35,383 nucleotides of DNA, from NCBI RefSeq assembly GCF_000718635.1, contig NZ_JOBF01000040.1:1-35383 (forward strand). The letters run 5' to 3'. The notes under the pieces are model-generated. The model was not told the origin of the DNA. It did not search any database and saw nothing but the letters and a program-made list of their open reading frames with translations. A program made the position numbers and the translations under genes. This DNA is from Streptomyces varsoviensis. GTDB lineage: Bacteria; Actinomycetota; Actinomycetes; Streptomycetales; Streptomycetaceae. Below are positions 1-7,479 of the stretch, piece by piece (position 1 is the stretch's first letter; each line of letters begins with the position of its first letter).

Positions 1-390
1 GGGTGGGAGCGGGGCTGAGTGGGGGCGGGACCCCTGTGCCCGGGTTCGTACCCCGGCGACCGTCGAACACCCATGAGTGCCGGGAGCGGACGGGGTGGGT
101 GCGTGGGGCGGGGGCTCCTGCGCCCTGTTTGGGCCTCGGCGACCGTCTCACGCCCACGAGTCTGCGGCTCGGGGCTCTCATCCCGGTCGCCGAATGCCCT
201 TGAGCGCCGGGGCGTTTCCATTTTGACGCTGGGCCGGTGGGGGCTCCCCGTGGGGTCGATGAGCTGGGCCCCTTCCTGCCTCGCTGGACTGGTTGGCCGC
301 CAAGGGTGGGGATCGGCGTGAGGCGTCCAACTGTTCAGGATGTGGAGCTGGTCTTCTGCTCGGCGGGGCAGGGGTGTTGCTTCTGGGGAA
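1..390. other. Gene-free stretch at left edge
   Basis: I see no credible gene here; the open frames are products of GC bias with no ribosome site or domain. The stretch contains a degenerate repeat: CGGCGACCGTC at 54-64 and again at 137-147, each followed after three bases by a near-identical C(A/G)CCCA(T/C)GAGT block. The first 120 bases are rich in G runs on the plus strand, like other intergenic regions of this window. Confidence 0.5.
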
Positions 391-421
391 CGCCCCCGCG
401 ATGGCCTGCATCGCGGGGGCG
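391..421 (-). terminator. Terminator of the secreted-protein gene
   Basis: A perfect 12-bp inverted repeat, CGCCCCCGCGAT at 391-402 and its complement at 410-421, encloses a 7-base loop. It begins 14 bases after the stop codon of the minus-strand gene at 436. There is no U tract, which is usual for Streptomyces hairpin terminators. Confidence 0.75.
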
Positions 422-435
422 CTGGTGTGCTCGGG

Positions 436-930
436 TCAGAATTCGAAGGGGCCCGGGGACTGGGTCGAGGTGGCGTTGCAGGTGGCTGTGACGCCTAGGA
501 CCACTACCTTGAGGGTCTTGGCCTCCAGGCTGTCGCCGGCGGCGACCTTGCCGGTGAGGGGGCCGGTGGAGACTTGGGAGTTGGCGGGGATGGCCGGGTT
601 GGACTTGCCGGTGAAGGTCTTGGCGCCGGTGCCGTGGTTGGTCATGGTGAGGGTGGATTTCACCGAGTTCGCGGCGAGGTCGATCGGTGAGGTGATGGCC
701 GAGGTGGAGAGGCTGATGCTCGCGGTCGTGCCGCTGTGGGTGGCCGTGAGCGTCGCCGAGCCGGAGCCGAACATTCCGCACTCGAACGAGATCGTGGCCG
801 TGTCCGCCGTCACCGCGCTCGCGACCGGGGCCGTCGCCAGCGCCCCTACCGCCAGCGCGCTGACGCCGAGTGCCGTGCCGATGCCGTATCTGAGGTGTCT
901 GCTGCGGTTGCTGTGTTTGATGTGACTCAT
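436..930 (-). CDS. Small secreted protein, signal peptide, Ig-like beta fold likely
   Basis: This encodes 164 residues. The N-terminus has basic residues (RSRHLRYG), a hydrophobic core and a likely signal peptidase site after APVASA near residue 39, so the mature protein is exported. The mature part is rich in Ser, Thr and Ala, has alternating hydrophobic strands, and carries just two cysteines (C51 and C151) that could form one disulphide joining the ends of a beta sandwich. The ATG at 928-930 is chosen because GGAGG lies 8 bases upstream and the signal peptide starts there; the frame stays open further upstream without a ribosome site. A strong hairpin follows the stop. I recognise no family. 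It resembles the many small Ig-like exported proteins of Streptomyces, but function is unknown. Confidence 0.75.
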   Translation of the reverse strand: MSHIKHSNRSRHLRYGIGTALGVSALAVGALATAPVASAVTADTATISFECGMFGSGSATLTATHSGTTASISLSTSAITSPIDLAANSVKSTLTMTNHGTGAKTFTGKSNPAIPANSQVSTGPLTGKVAAGDSLEAKTLKVVVLGVTATCNATSTQSPGPFEF

Positions 931-1250
931 GGGGTCCCGCCTCCATGTGGGGGTGTACGGGCTGACGTCGCCGGCCGCCGCCGGGCGGGCGTACCGCATG
1001 AGTGGGCATGAGGGCCGCCCTGGCGCCCGGGGATCGCACTTCCCCGTACGGCGCAGTAGAACTGACGGGCAGTCAGCGACGCGGGCCCATTGCGACACGC
1101 ACCCCTGGAGAAAACAAGGCCGATCCCATGATTTTTGTCATGGTACGACCAATGACGCAGTGGGCCTCCCCCGTCGGGCCCACTGCGTCTCGCACCACCC
1201 GCCACACAGCCGCGGCGCGCGGAACGCTCGAACCAGGCAACGCGGGAACT
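931..1250. other. Intergenic region with a dyad and a terminator
   Basis: These 320 bases separate two minus-strand genes and hold no gene. A perfect 6-bp dyad, CCATGA-N6-TCATGG, lies at about 1126-1143 in a locally A+T-rich patch, and is a plausible operator or promoter part for the secreted-protein gene. A strong hairpin at 1154-1189 ends the methyltransferase transcript. Confidence 0.45.
1154..1189 (-). terminator. Terminator downstream of methyltransferase gene
   Basis: A perfect 13-bp stem, GACGCAGTGGGCC at 1154-1166 pairing with 1177-1189, encloses a 10-base loop. It lies about 60 bases after the stop codon of the minus-strand methyltransferase gene. Confidence 0.7.
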
Positions 1251-1817
1251 TCAGCCCTTGCGCGCCCGGAAGCGGAAGCTCCCCACCCCCCTCGTGATCT
1301 CCGGCTCGGGGAACCCCGCCGCCCGCAGCCTCCCCGGCAAGGTCTCCAACGGGACGACCACACAGGTGTCCCGGATATGGATCATCCGGAACCGCCACCC
1401 GCCCAGCGCGTCGCACCCCGCGAAGACCCCGCCCGGCCGCAGCACCCGCCACGCCTCCGCGAAAAGACGGTCCTGCAACTCCGGCGACGGCACATGGTGG
1501 AGCATCGTGAAGCAGACCACCGAGTCGAACCGCCCGTCGGGCAGCGGCATACCGGCCCCGTCGCCATGGATCACCTCGGCCCGGTCCCCGTACCGGCCGG
1601 CCAGCCGCTTCGCCGACTCCCGGTCGACTTCGAGGATCGTCAGCCGCTCGGCGAGACGCAGCAGAACCTTGGTCGTGGCGCCGTACCCCGGTCCGATCTC
1701 CAAGGTCTCGGAACCGAACTCGACGCCCTCCAAGGCCCAGGGCAGAAGCTGGTCCTCCACGGCCCGGGCCCATCGGTCGGAGTTGCACACGCGACGGTGA
1801 ATGAGGTTCATGGGCAT
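1251..1817 (-). CDS. Class I SAM-dependent methyltransferase
   Basis: This 188-residue protein is a small cytosolic methyltransferase of the Methyltransf_11/25 type. Motif I, LEIGPGYG, is at about residues 39-46 and binds S-adenosylmethionine; an acidic residue at the end of the next strand (ILEVD, about 63) should bind the ribose; then come HGDGAGMPLPDGRFD (motif II region), TMLHHVP and a post-II WRVLRPGGVF. Nothing shows the substrate. The ATG at 1817 fits a leaderless mRNA because TAGCCT ends 6 bases before it. It diverges from the AraC-type regulator starting at 1872 with only 54 bases between, so the regulator may control it. A strong hairpin follows the stop. Confidence 0.9.
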   Translation of the reverse strand: MPMNLIHRRVCNSDRWARAVEDQLLPWALEGVEFGSETLEIGPGYGATTKVLLRLAERLTILEVDRESAKRLAGRYGDRAEVIHGDGAGMPLPDGRFDSVVCFTMLHHVPSPELQDRLFAEAWRVLRPGGVFAGCDALGGWRFRMIHIRDTCVVVPLETLPGRLRAAGFPEPEITRGVGSFRFRARKG

Positions 1818-1823
1818 ACGGTC

Positions 1824-1829
1824 AGGCTA
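1824..1829 (-). promoter_or_regulatory. -10 element, leaderless methyltransferase mRNA
   Basis: TAGCCT on the minus strand ends 6 bases before the ATG at 1817, so transcription should start at or next to the start codon. A TTCGAC block upstream at a short 15-base spacing is a weak -35 candidate. Confidence 0.55.
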
Positions 1830-1871
1830 GGCAGCCGGCACCGAGTCGAATACGGGGTGGAGTGACAACCC

Positions 1872-2660
1872 ATGTCGCCAGAAGGACAGTTGATGCCGCC
1901 GGGCGGCAGCGCCATCGTCGTCGGGAGTTTCACGATGAACGACGGCCAATGGTTCGAGCGCCATCAGCACGGCGCCCACCAGCTCGCCTGGGCGCGCAGC
2001 GGCGTCCTCGCCGTACGCGCCGACGACGCGACCTGGGTACTGCCGGCGTCCATGGCGCTGTGGATACCGGCCGGCACCGCCCACGCCACCGGCGCCGTCC
2101 GCGCCGCCCTGCTCCGCAGCCTGTACTTCTGGCCCGACCGCTGCCCCGTCGACTGGGCGTCACCGCAGGTCGTAGCCGTATCGGCACTGCTCCGCGAACT
2201 GATCTGCCACCTCGCCGAGGACGGCCTCGACCCCGCCGCCCGCCGCCGCGCGGAGCGCGTCGTCCTCGACCAGCTCCGGCCGGTGTCCGTGGCGACCGTA
2301 CGAGCCCCCATGCCCGACGAACCCCGCGCCCGGCGCGTCGCCCAAGCCCTGCTCGCCGACCCCGCCGACGGCCGGTCGCTCGCCGAGTGGGGAAAGGCCG
2401 TCGGCGCGAGCGGGCGGACCCTGGCGCGCGCCTTCGTCGCCGGTACGGGCATGACGTACGGGCACTGGCGCACCCAGGCCCGCCTGCAGGCCGCCATGCC
2501 GCTGCTCGCCGCCGGCGCGACCGTCGCCTCCGTCGCGCACCGCGTCGGATACGGCTCCCCCAGCGCCTTCGTCGCCGCCTTCCGCCGCAGCGTCGGCGTC
2601 CCACCTGGGCAGTACTTCACGCCCGATGACGGGTCTCCCGATGACGGATCTGCTGGCTGA
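1872..2660 (+). CDS. AraC family transcriptional regulator
   Basis: This is 262 residues. Residues of about 15-110 form a cupin-like sensor domain (HQHGAHQLAWARSG, then WVLPASMALWIPAGTAHATG). Residues of about 155-250 are an AraC double helix-turn-helix: SLAEWGKAVGASGRTLARAF is the first and VASVAHRVGYGSPSAFVAAF the second, ending with the family signature VGVPPGQYF. This layout suits the cupin-containing AraC group that often controls a neighbouring efflux or modifying gene. The ATG at 1872 has GGAG 9 bases upstream. It diverges from the methyltransferase gene. The end of the gene is unusual: the segment coding PPGQYFTPD is repeated downstream three more times (2603-2882), and the C-terminal tail DDGSPDDGSAG looks like a product of that repeat expansion. 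Confidence 0.92.
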   Translation: MSPEGQLMPPGGSAIVVGSFTMNDGQWFERHQHGAHQLAWARSGVLAVRADDATWVLPASMALWIPAGTAHATGAVRAALLRSLYFWPDRCPVDWASPQVVAVSALLRELICHLAEDGLDPAARRRAERVVLDQLRPVSVATVRAPMPDEPRARRVAQALLADPADGRSLAEWGKAVGASGRTLARAFVAGTGMTYGHWRTQARLQAAMPLLAAGATVASVAHRVGYGSPSAFVAAFRRSVGVPPGQYFTPDDGSPDDGSAG

Positions 2661-2882
2661 GTCGCTTTTGCCCCCGGAACCGGGCGGGGCGTCCCCCGTC
2701 ACCTGGGCAGTACTTCACACCCGACGGCCGGCCCGGCGGCTGACCCGCTTTGGGCCCCGGCCCCGGGCGAGGGCGGCTCCCCCGTCACCTGGGCAGTACT
2801 TCACACCCGACGGCAGGCCTGGCGGCTGAGCCGCTTTGGGCCCCGGCCCCGGGCGGGGGCGGTTCCCCCGTCACCTGGGCAG
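2603..2882 (+). repeat. Tandem repeats derived from the 3' end of the AraC gene
   Basis: The block ACCTGGGCAGTACTTCAC, which codes for the conserved PGQYF end of the AraC protein, starts at 2603 inside the gene and again at 2701 and 2787, with a truncated fourth copy (ACCTGGGCAG) at 2873. Spacings are 98, 86 and 86 bases. The two 86-base units also share GCTTTGGGCCCCGGCCCCGGGC. Read in frame, the later copies would code PSPGQYFTPDG but they lie past the stop codon. This is a local minisatellite seeded by the gene end. The rest of the gap up to 3061 shows nothing else. Confidence 0.9.
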
Positions 2883-3061
2883 GGGTCGGCCCCCTGGTCC
2901 CGGACGGGGAACGGTCCCCCCGGGCCCGGTGACAGTCGGTCCCCGGGGCGCCGGAGGCTGTCCGCCGGCGGTCGCCTGAGCCCCGCCCCGCCTGCTATCT
3001 GTTCGCGGGATCGCCGCCCCGCCCTCGGCCTCGGCCTCGGCCAAGCCTTGTCTCCCCCTTG

Positions 3062-4345
3062 CTACCTGCCCCTCCCCAGCACCGCCTCCTCCGCCGCCTC
3101 CGTCCCCCTCGCCCAGCCCGCGGCGTCGCGGCCCTTGAGGCGGTGGGCTGTCGTGGACGGGAAGAGGTGGTCGGCGGTCTCTCCCACGGCCACGTCGCGG
3201 GCGGCCAGGACGGGAAGGACCTCGGTCGGCTCCTCGGCGGCCACCTCGTCGGCGGCGGTGATCAGCCGGTCGCGGATGCGGCCCGCGTACGCGATGAGGA
3301 ACGACTCCCGGAAGTCGCGCGTACGGCGGGAACGGCCGCGAGCGTGGTGTTCGTCGCCCGCGCGGCGCATGGCGGCGGTGGCCTGGAGGAGCAGCGAGGC
3401 GTACATCAACTCGACGAGTTCGAGGTCGGACGCGAAGCCGACGACCGTGGAGAAGTCGAATTCGGACGACCAGACCGCCCGGCAGTGGTTGGCCTCGGCG
3501 ACCGCGTCGAGGAGCAGCGCCTTCGCCGGTTCGTACGGGCCCTCGACCCCGATACGGCAGGCAGCCGGCCCCTCTGCCGAACCCGCTGAGGCTCCCGCCT
3601 CCGCGGCCAGCAGCGCCGCGTCGATCGAGTGCCGCGCCATCAGCTCCTGCGCCTTCGCGGAAAGCGCCTCCGCCTCCTCCGCGAACTCCGTCGACTCCGC
3701 CTTCGCCAGCAGCGCCCTGATCCGGCCGAGCAACCGCGGCCCGGCGCTCGTACCGTCCGGTGCCGGTACGGGCCGCCGTACCCGCGCGGCCGTCCCCGGC
3801 AAGGGGCCGACCGGAGCGATCCGCGGCAGCCGGGCGATCCGCCGCAGTCCCCCAAGCGCGTACGAGACCGTCTCGAAGCGGCTCAGCCGCTCGCGCCCCG
3901 CGAAACCCTCCAAATAACCCCCGTCCCCGTCCCACCAGACCGCCGCCCCCACCGCCGCCAACTGCGCCGACCAGCGGGCGTCAAGCGTCTCCGGCGCATA
4001 GCGGCGCGCCTCGGCGGCGATGGCATCCGAGACGAACCGGGTCGCCACGGCCTCCGGCTCGCGCCGTATGAGTCGGACGACGTCCGCGGGCTGCCAGCCG
4101 TTCTCCCAGGCGCGGCGTACCAGTTCCTCGGCCGCCCGTAGCAGCGCCCGGCTCGCGGCCTGCGGCCCGGCGGGCGCGGCGGCGAGGGTGGACGCGGCGG
4201 CGTCGAGCGCGTCGTCGAGGCCGTCCTCCGGTACGGCCGCCAGTCCGCGCAGCGCGTCCCGTACGGTCTCCAGCAGTTCGGCCTCCTCGCGCCGTTCCCG
4301 CCCGCGGCCGCTACCTTCGTCGCCTCCGCCATCGCGCCTGCCCAC
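3062..4345 (-). CDS. DUF2786 domain-containing protein
   Basis: This 427-residue cytosolic protein carries a DUF2786 signature at about residues 203-240 (LLGRIRALLAKAEST followed by EAEALSAKAQELMARH), a short helical motif found in actinobacterial and phage proteins of unknown role. The N-terminal 190 residues are helical, rich in Ala and Arg, with aromatic-Arg patches; the C-terminal half (about 260-420) has the RRTRDFRESFLIAYAGRIRDRL segment usual for the Streptomyces members. The GTG at 4345 is chosen because GAGGCGGG precedes it at 7 bases; no better ATG is in frame. It is convergent with the AraC gene and divergent from the GNAT gene. Family recognition is good; function is unknown. Confidence 0.85.
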   Translation of the reverse strand: MGRRDGGGDEGSGRGRERREEAELLETVRDALRGLAAVPEDGLDDALDAAASTLAAAPAGPQAASRALLRAAEELVRRAWENGWQPADVVRLIRREPEAVATRFVSDAIAAEARRYAPETLDARWSAQLAAVGAAVWWDGDGGYLEGFAGRERLSRFETVSYALGGLRRIARLPRIAPVGPLPGTAARVRRPVPAPDGTSAGPRLLGRIRALLAKAESTEFAEEAEALSAKAQELMARHSIDAALLAAEAGASAGSAEGPAACRIGVEGPYEPAKALLLDAVAEANHCRAVWSSEFDFSTVVGFASDLELVELMYASLLLQATAAMRRAGDEHHARGRSRRTRDFRESFLIAYAGRIRDRLITAADEVAAEEPTEVLPVLAARDVAVGETADHLFPSTTAHRLKGRDAAGWARGTEAAEEAVLGRGR

Positions 4346-4460
4346 GTGCCCGCCTCGCTCGTCTCCGCACCCGGGTCCCCCGCGGTCCCCGGCCCCTCGT
4401 CCTCACCTACCCCCTCATTCTCGCGCGCGGGTCTGACATCGCCCGAAAGCCGTCCGCCCC

Positions 4461-4628
4461 CAGCGCCTTGAGCCCGGCCCGCTCGTAGGCCGCCCGCCCC
4501 CAGCACCTTGAGCCCGGCCCGCCCGTAGGCCGCCCGCCCCCAGCACCTTGAGCCCGGCCCGCCCGTAAGCCGTCCGCCCCCAGCGTCACTGGCCCGTCCG
4601 CTCCAGCACCTTGAGCCCAGCCCGCCCG
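4461..4628 (+). repeat. 40-bp tandem repeats ahead of the GNAT gene
   Basis: CAGC(A/G)CCTTGAGCCCGGCC begins at 4461, 4501 and 4541 with a period of exactly 40 bases; a degenerate unit begins at 4581 and a last one at 4604. Each unit ends in CGTAGGCC or CGTAAGCC, and the final one becomes CGTAGGCT, the likely -10 of the GNAT gene. The repeats fill most of the 295-base gap between the DUF2786 and GNAT genes. Confidence 0.9.
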
Positions 4629-4634
4629 TAGGCT
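4629..4634 (+). promoter_or_regulatory. -10 element, leaderless GNAT mRNA
   Basis: TAGGCT ends 6 bases before the ATG at 4641, and no ribosome site is visible. It is the last member of the 40-bp repeat array, whose earlier copies carry TAGGCC or TAAGCC. Confidence 0.6.
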
Positions 4635-4640
4635 GACCGC

Positions 4641-5303
4641 ATGCCGACCATCCACCCCGTCGCCGCCGGCGACGCCCCTCGGATAACCGCAGTCCTCGCC
4701 CGGGCCTTCGCCGCCGACCCGGTCATGGGCTGGTTCTTCCCGGAGTCCGCGTTCCCGGACGAGCGGGCCCGCGCCGAGCACCTCGCCGCCTTCTTCGGCA
4801 CGCTGCTGGAATTCCAGTACGGGCCCCATGGCGCCTGCCAGACGGCGAAGCCGGACGAGGGCCACGACGGGAGCGAGGGCGGAGAAGTCCCGGCGCGCGT
4901 GGTCGCCGCCGCGCTGTGGACGCCGCCCGGCGCCCCCGAGCTGTCGGAGGAGACCGAGCAGGCGATGGGGCTGCGGATGGTGGAGCTGGCCACCGAGCGG
5001 CTGGACCGGCTGGTCAGCGCCTACCGGCTGCTGCGCGAACACGTCCCGGACACGCCCCACTGGTACCTGGGGGTGCTGGGCTCCGATCCGGCCGCCCAGG
5101 GCGGCGGGTACGGCGCGGCGCTGCTGCGCTCGCGGCTCGCGGTGTGCGACGCGGACGGCGTTCCGGCGTATTTGGAGGCGTCCAAGCAGGCCAACATCGG
5201 CTACTACGAGCGGTTCGGCTTCACCGTGCGCGGCGGCGCCGCCGGGGTCGAGCTGCCGGACGGCGGCCCGGTGGTGTGGCCGATGTGGCGCGAGCCGCGC
5301 TGA
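4641..5303 (+). CDS. GNAT family N-acetyltransferase
   Basis: This 220-residue protein should transfer an acetyl group from acetyl-CoA to an unknown amine. Motif A with the pyrophosphate-binding loop is at residues 142-162 (YLGVLGSDPAAQGGGYGAAL), and motif B near 178-195 has YLEASKQANIGYYERFGF, typical of the Streptomyces acetyltransferases with an N-terminal DPVMGWFFP segment. Residues of about 66-86 (QTAKPDEGHDGSEGGEVPAR) look like a low-complexity insertion in the sheet, since homologues I recall run directly from the preceding helix to VVAAALWTPPG. The ATG is placed by a leaderless promoter. It is convergent with the L,D-transpeptidase gene and shares its terminator. Confidence 0.9.
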   Translation: MPTIHPVAAGDAPRITAVLARAFAADPVMGWFFPESAFPDERARAEHLAAFFGTLLEFQYGPHGACQTAKPDEGHDGSEGGEVPARVVAAALWTPPGAPELSEETEQAMGLRMVELATERLDRLVSAYRLLREHVPDTPHWYLGVLGSDPAAQGGGYGAALLRSRLAVCDADGVPAYLEASKQANIGYYERFGFTVRGGAAGVELPDGGPVVWPMWREPR

Positions 5304-5340
5304 CGGAGGCACCTCCGCGGAAACACGTACACAAACAAAA

Positions 5341-5377
5341 GCGGCGGCCCGCACGAGGAGTTCGTGCGGGCCGCCGC
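5341..5377. terminator. Bidirectional terminator between GNAT and L,D-transpeptidase
   Basis: A perfect 16-bp stem (GCGGCGGCCCGCACGA at 5341-5356 pairing with 5362-5377) encloses a 5-base loop. It sits between two convergent stop codons and has A-rich sequence before it (ACAAACAAAAG), which gives a U tract for the minus-strand transcript. Confidence 0.9.
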
Positions 5378-5443
5378 TCGGCGCATTGACCAGCGGGACG
5401 AGGTCAGCGGGAAGAGACCAGGAGAAGGGAGGGGTCGAGCGCG

Positions 5444-6679
5444 TCAGGCGCCCGTGGCGCTGCCCGCCACCCAGTTGTCCCAGCTCATGTTCCAGCCGTT
5501 GAGGCCGTTGTCGGGCTGGACGAGCTTGTCGTCGGAGCCCTTGACCGTCACCACGTCGCCGATGATGGAGTTCGAGAAGAACCAGGAGCCGGGGGTCGAG
5601 GAGTCGTTGCCGCCCTGGGCGTCCTGGAGGCCGACGCAGCCGTGGCTGGTGTTGGCCGAGCCGAAGATGCCGTGGCCCCAGTAGTTGCCGTGGATGAACG
5701 TGCCCGAGTTGGACAGGCGCATCGCGTGCGGCACGTCCTTGATGTCGTACTCACCGCCGAAGCCCACGGTCGAGCCGTCCATCCGGGTCTCCTTGAACTT
5801 CTCGGAGATCACCATCTGGCCGTTGTACGTGGTGTGGTCGGGCGAGCCCGCGGAGATCGGGATGGTCTTGATGGTCTTGCCGTCCCGGACCACCGTCATC
5901 TGGTGGGACCGCGCGTCGACCGTGGAGACCTGCGAGCGGCCGATCTTGAAGGAGACCGTCTTCTGCTGGACGCCCTGGACGCCCGGCGCGGCCTGGACCT
6001 TGTCGAGGTCCATCTTCATCGTGACGGTCGAGCCGGCCTTCCAGTACTCCTGCGGGCGGAAGTCGAGCCGCTGGTTGCCGAACCAGTGGCCGACGACCTG
6101 CTGGCCGCTGGTGGAGTTGACCGTGATGTGCGACTGGACGGCCTTCTTGTCCTTGATCGGCTTGTCGAAGTTGATCGACACGGGCATGCCGACGCCGACC
6201 GTGGTGCCGTCGTCCGGCGTGTACGTGCCGATGAAGCTGTTGGCCGGGGCGACGGTCGTGAAGGAGGAGTTCTCGGTGGCCTTGCGGCCGTCGGAGTCCT
6301 GCGCCTCAGCGGCGATCTTGTACGTGGTCTGCCGCTCCAGCGACTTCTTCGGCGTCCAGGAGGTGCCGTCGGACGATATGGAGCCCTCGACCGGGGTGCC
6401 CTTCTCCGTGGTCATGGTGACCTTGGTCAGCTTGCCGTCGGAGACGGTGACCTTGCCGCCGGTGTTGATGCTCGCGTTGGAGGAGCCGTTCTTCGAGGCG
6501 ATCTGGATCTTCGCCTTGGAAGCGTCCTTGGCCGCAGCCTCGTCGACCTTGCTCTGCGACTTGCCGTGACCCGCGTCACCGCCCTTGTCGTCTCCCCCGC
6601 CACAAGCGGCGAGGGTCAGTACGCCGCCGAGCACAGCGGCCGCGGCCACCAGGCCCTTACGGCGCTTGCCGTACGTCAT
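5444..6679 (-). CDS. L,D-transpeptidase lipoprotein (YkuD domain)
   Basis: The 411-residue protein is an exported lipoprotein that should form 3-3 cross-links in peptidoglycan. A basic start (TYGKRRKG), a hydrophobic stretch and lipobox LAAC with Cys26 precede a Gly/Asp-rich linker. Residues of about 60-270 are two Ig-like domains as in mycobacterial LdtMt2, and about 275-400 is the YkuD catalytic domain with FIHGN (His about 330) and the active-site TSHGCVGL (Cys about 348). The end is a Trp-rich tail (GLNGWNMSWDNW). The ATG at 6679 is chosen because GGAGAAG lies 6 bases upstream; an ATG five codons earlier (6694) has only a weak GGGGA and is the alternative. It converges on the GNAT gene. 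Confidence 0.93.
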   Translation of the reverse strand: MTYGKRRKGLVAAAAVLGGVLTLAACGGGDDKGGDAGHGKSQSKVDEAAAKDASKAKIQIASKNGSSNASINTGGKVTVSDGKLTKVTMTTEKGTPVEGSISSDGTSWTPKKSLERQTTYKIAAEAQDSDGRKATENSSFTTVAPANSFIGTYTPDDGTTVGVGMPVSINFDKPIKDKKAVQSHITVNSTSGQQVVGHWFGNQRLDFRPQEYWKAGSTVTMKMDLDKVQAAPGVQGVQQKTVSFKIGRSQVSTVDARSHQMTVVRDGKTIKTIPISAGSPDHTTYNGQMVISEKFKETRMDGSTVGFGGEYDIKDVPHAMRLSNSGTFIHGNYWGHGIFGSANTSHGCVGLQDAQGGNDSSTPGSWFFSNSIIGDVVTVKGSDDKLVQPDNGLNGWNMSWDNWVAGSATGA

Positions 6680-6873
6680 CACACGCTTCTCCATTGCTGC
6701 TGATCCCCAACGTCCCCGATCCGCATCGATGGGCACGCCCGCCTTGCGGTCACCCCGTAGAGAACGCCTGCACCGATTCAGCGGTTCCAGTCGTCGGGAA
6801 AGTGTGGGGAAGCCCACTCAAACGAAAGCCCCGACTCCGCAACCGATGGAGCCGGGGGTCTGATATAGGCGGC

Positions 6874-6906
6874 GGCAGGGGATTTCTCCCCGAATAATCC
6901 CCTGCC
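6874..6906. promoter_or_regulatory. Perfect 11-11-11 dyad upstream of L,D-transpeptidase
   Basis: GGCAGGGGATT at 6874-6884 and its exact complement at 6896-6906 are separated by 11 bases. It lies about 115 bases downstream of the acidic-protein gene and about 195 bases upstream of the transpeptidase start, followed on the minus strand by an A+T-rich CTATATCAG. It could be the terminator of the first gene or an operator for the second; sequence alone does not decide. Confidence 0.6.
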
Positions 6907-6928
6907 ATTGTGCACCCGACACGAGGGT

Positions 6929-6990
6929 GCGCCTGCACCGCATGAGATGCACCTGCACCGCATGAAGGTGCACCCGCACCGCCTGAAGGG
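6929..6990. repeat. Three 20-21-bp tandem repeats
   Basis: Units at 6929-6948, 6949-6969 and 6970-6990 share GC(A/G)CC(T/C)GCACCGC(A/C)TGA. They lie in the same gap as the dyad at 6874 and code for nothing recognisable. With the dyad they are the only structure I see between 6680 and 7021. Confidence 0.8.
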
Positions 6991-7021
6991 GCGCGTTCGC
7001 ACCTCCCGCCGCCAGGTTCGC

Positions 7022-7369
7022 TCAGTCCTCCTCGTCCTCCCGAGCCACCTCGTCATCCTCATAGTCACCGTCGAGCGCCCATTCCCGCGCGTCCGGGTCG
7101 TAGTCGATCTGTTCGCTGCTCCACGACGCCTGGGTCAGCTCGACCCCCGGTACCTCCCTGACCGCGTCGATGGGGTCGACGAGGTACGCGAGCGCCTCCG
7201 CCGTATCGGTGGAGACCGAGGTACGGGCGTGCTCGCGCTCGTCGCCGCGGAGCGCTCCATCGCCGTCGAGGCGGTCGAGGGCGGCCGCGGTCAGCTTGTC
7301 GGAGTCGTTGATTTCCAGCACCAGCTCGACCCGAAGTCGTACAAACCGTGATGACTCATCTGTGCTCAT
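7022..7369 (-). CDS. Conserved acidic protein of unknown function
   Basis: This 115-residue cytosolic protein starts with a strand-forming segment (SRFVRLRVELVLEIND) and ends in a strongly acidic tail (DGDYEDDEVAREDEED). It has no cysteine, no signal peptide and no membrane segment. The gene is credible because TACGCT lies 6 bases before the ATG, giving a leaderless start, and because codon use matches neighbouring genes. It sits head to head with the sortase-substrate gene (7480). I do not recognise a domain. Confidence 0.7.
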   Translation of the reverse strand: MSTDESSRFVRLRVELVLEINDSDKLTAAALDRLDGDGALRGDEREHARTSVSTDTAEALAYLVDPIDAVREVPGVELTQASWSSEQIDYDPDAREWALDGDYEDDEVAREDEED

Positions 7370-7375
7370 GTCCGG

Positions 7376-7381
7376 AGCGTA
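7376..7381 (-). promoter_or_regulatory. -10 element, leaderless mRNA of acidic protein
   Basis: TACGCT on the minus strand ends 6 bases before the ATG at 7369; no ribosome site precedes the start. Confidence 0.5.
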
Positions 7382-7479
7382 AGGGTCGGCGGAACCGCGA
7401 CTTCCAAACGACCCGCGGGTATCACTACCATCGGAGGCTCACCTCCCCAATCGCCGCCATCTCAAGGGGGATTCCTTTC

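Noticed and set aside
293..925. Open plus-strand frame of 210 codons opposite the secreted protein
   Set aside because: The opposite strand has a ribosome site, signal peptide and terminator; this frame has none.
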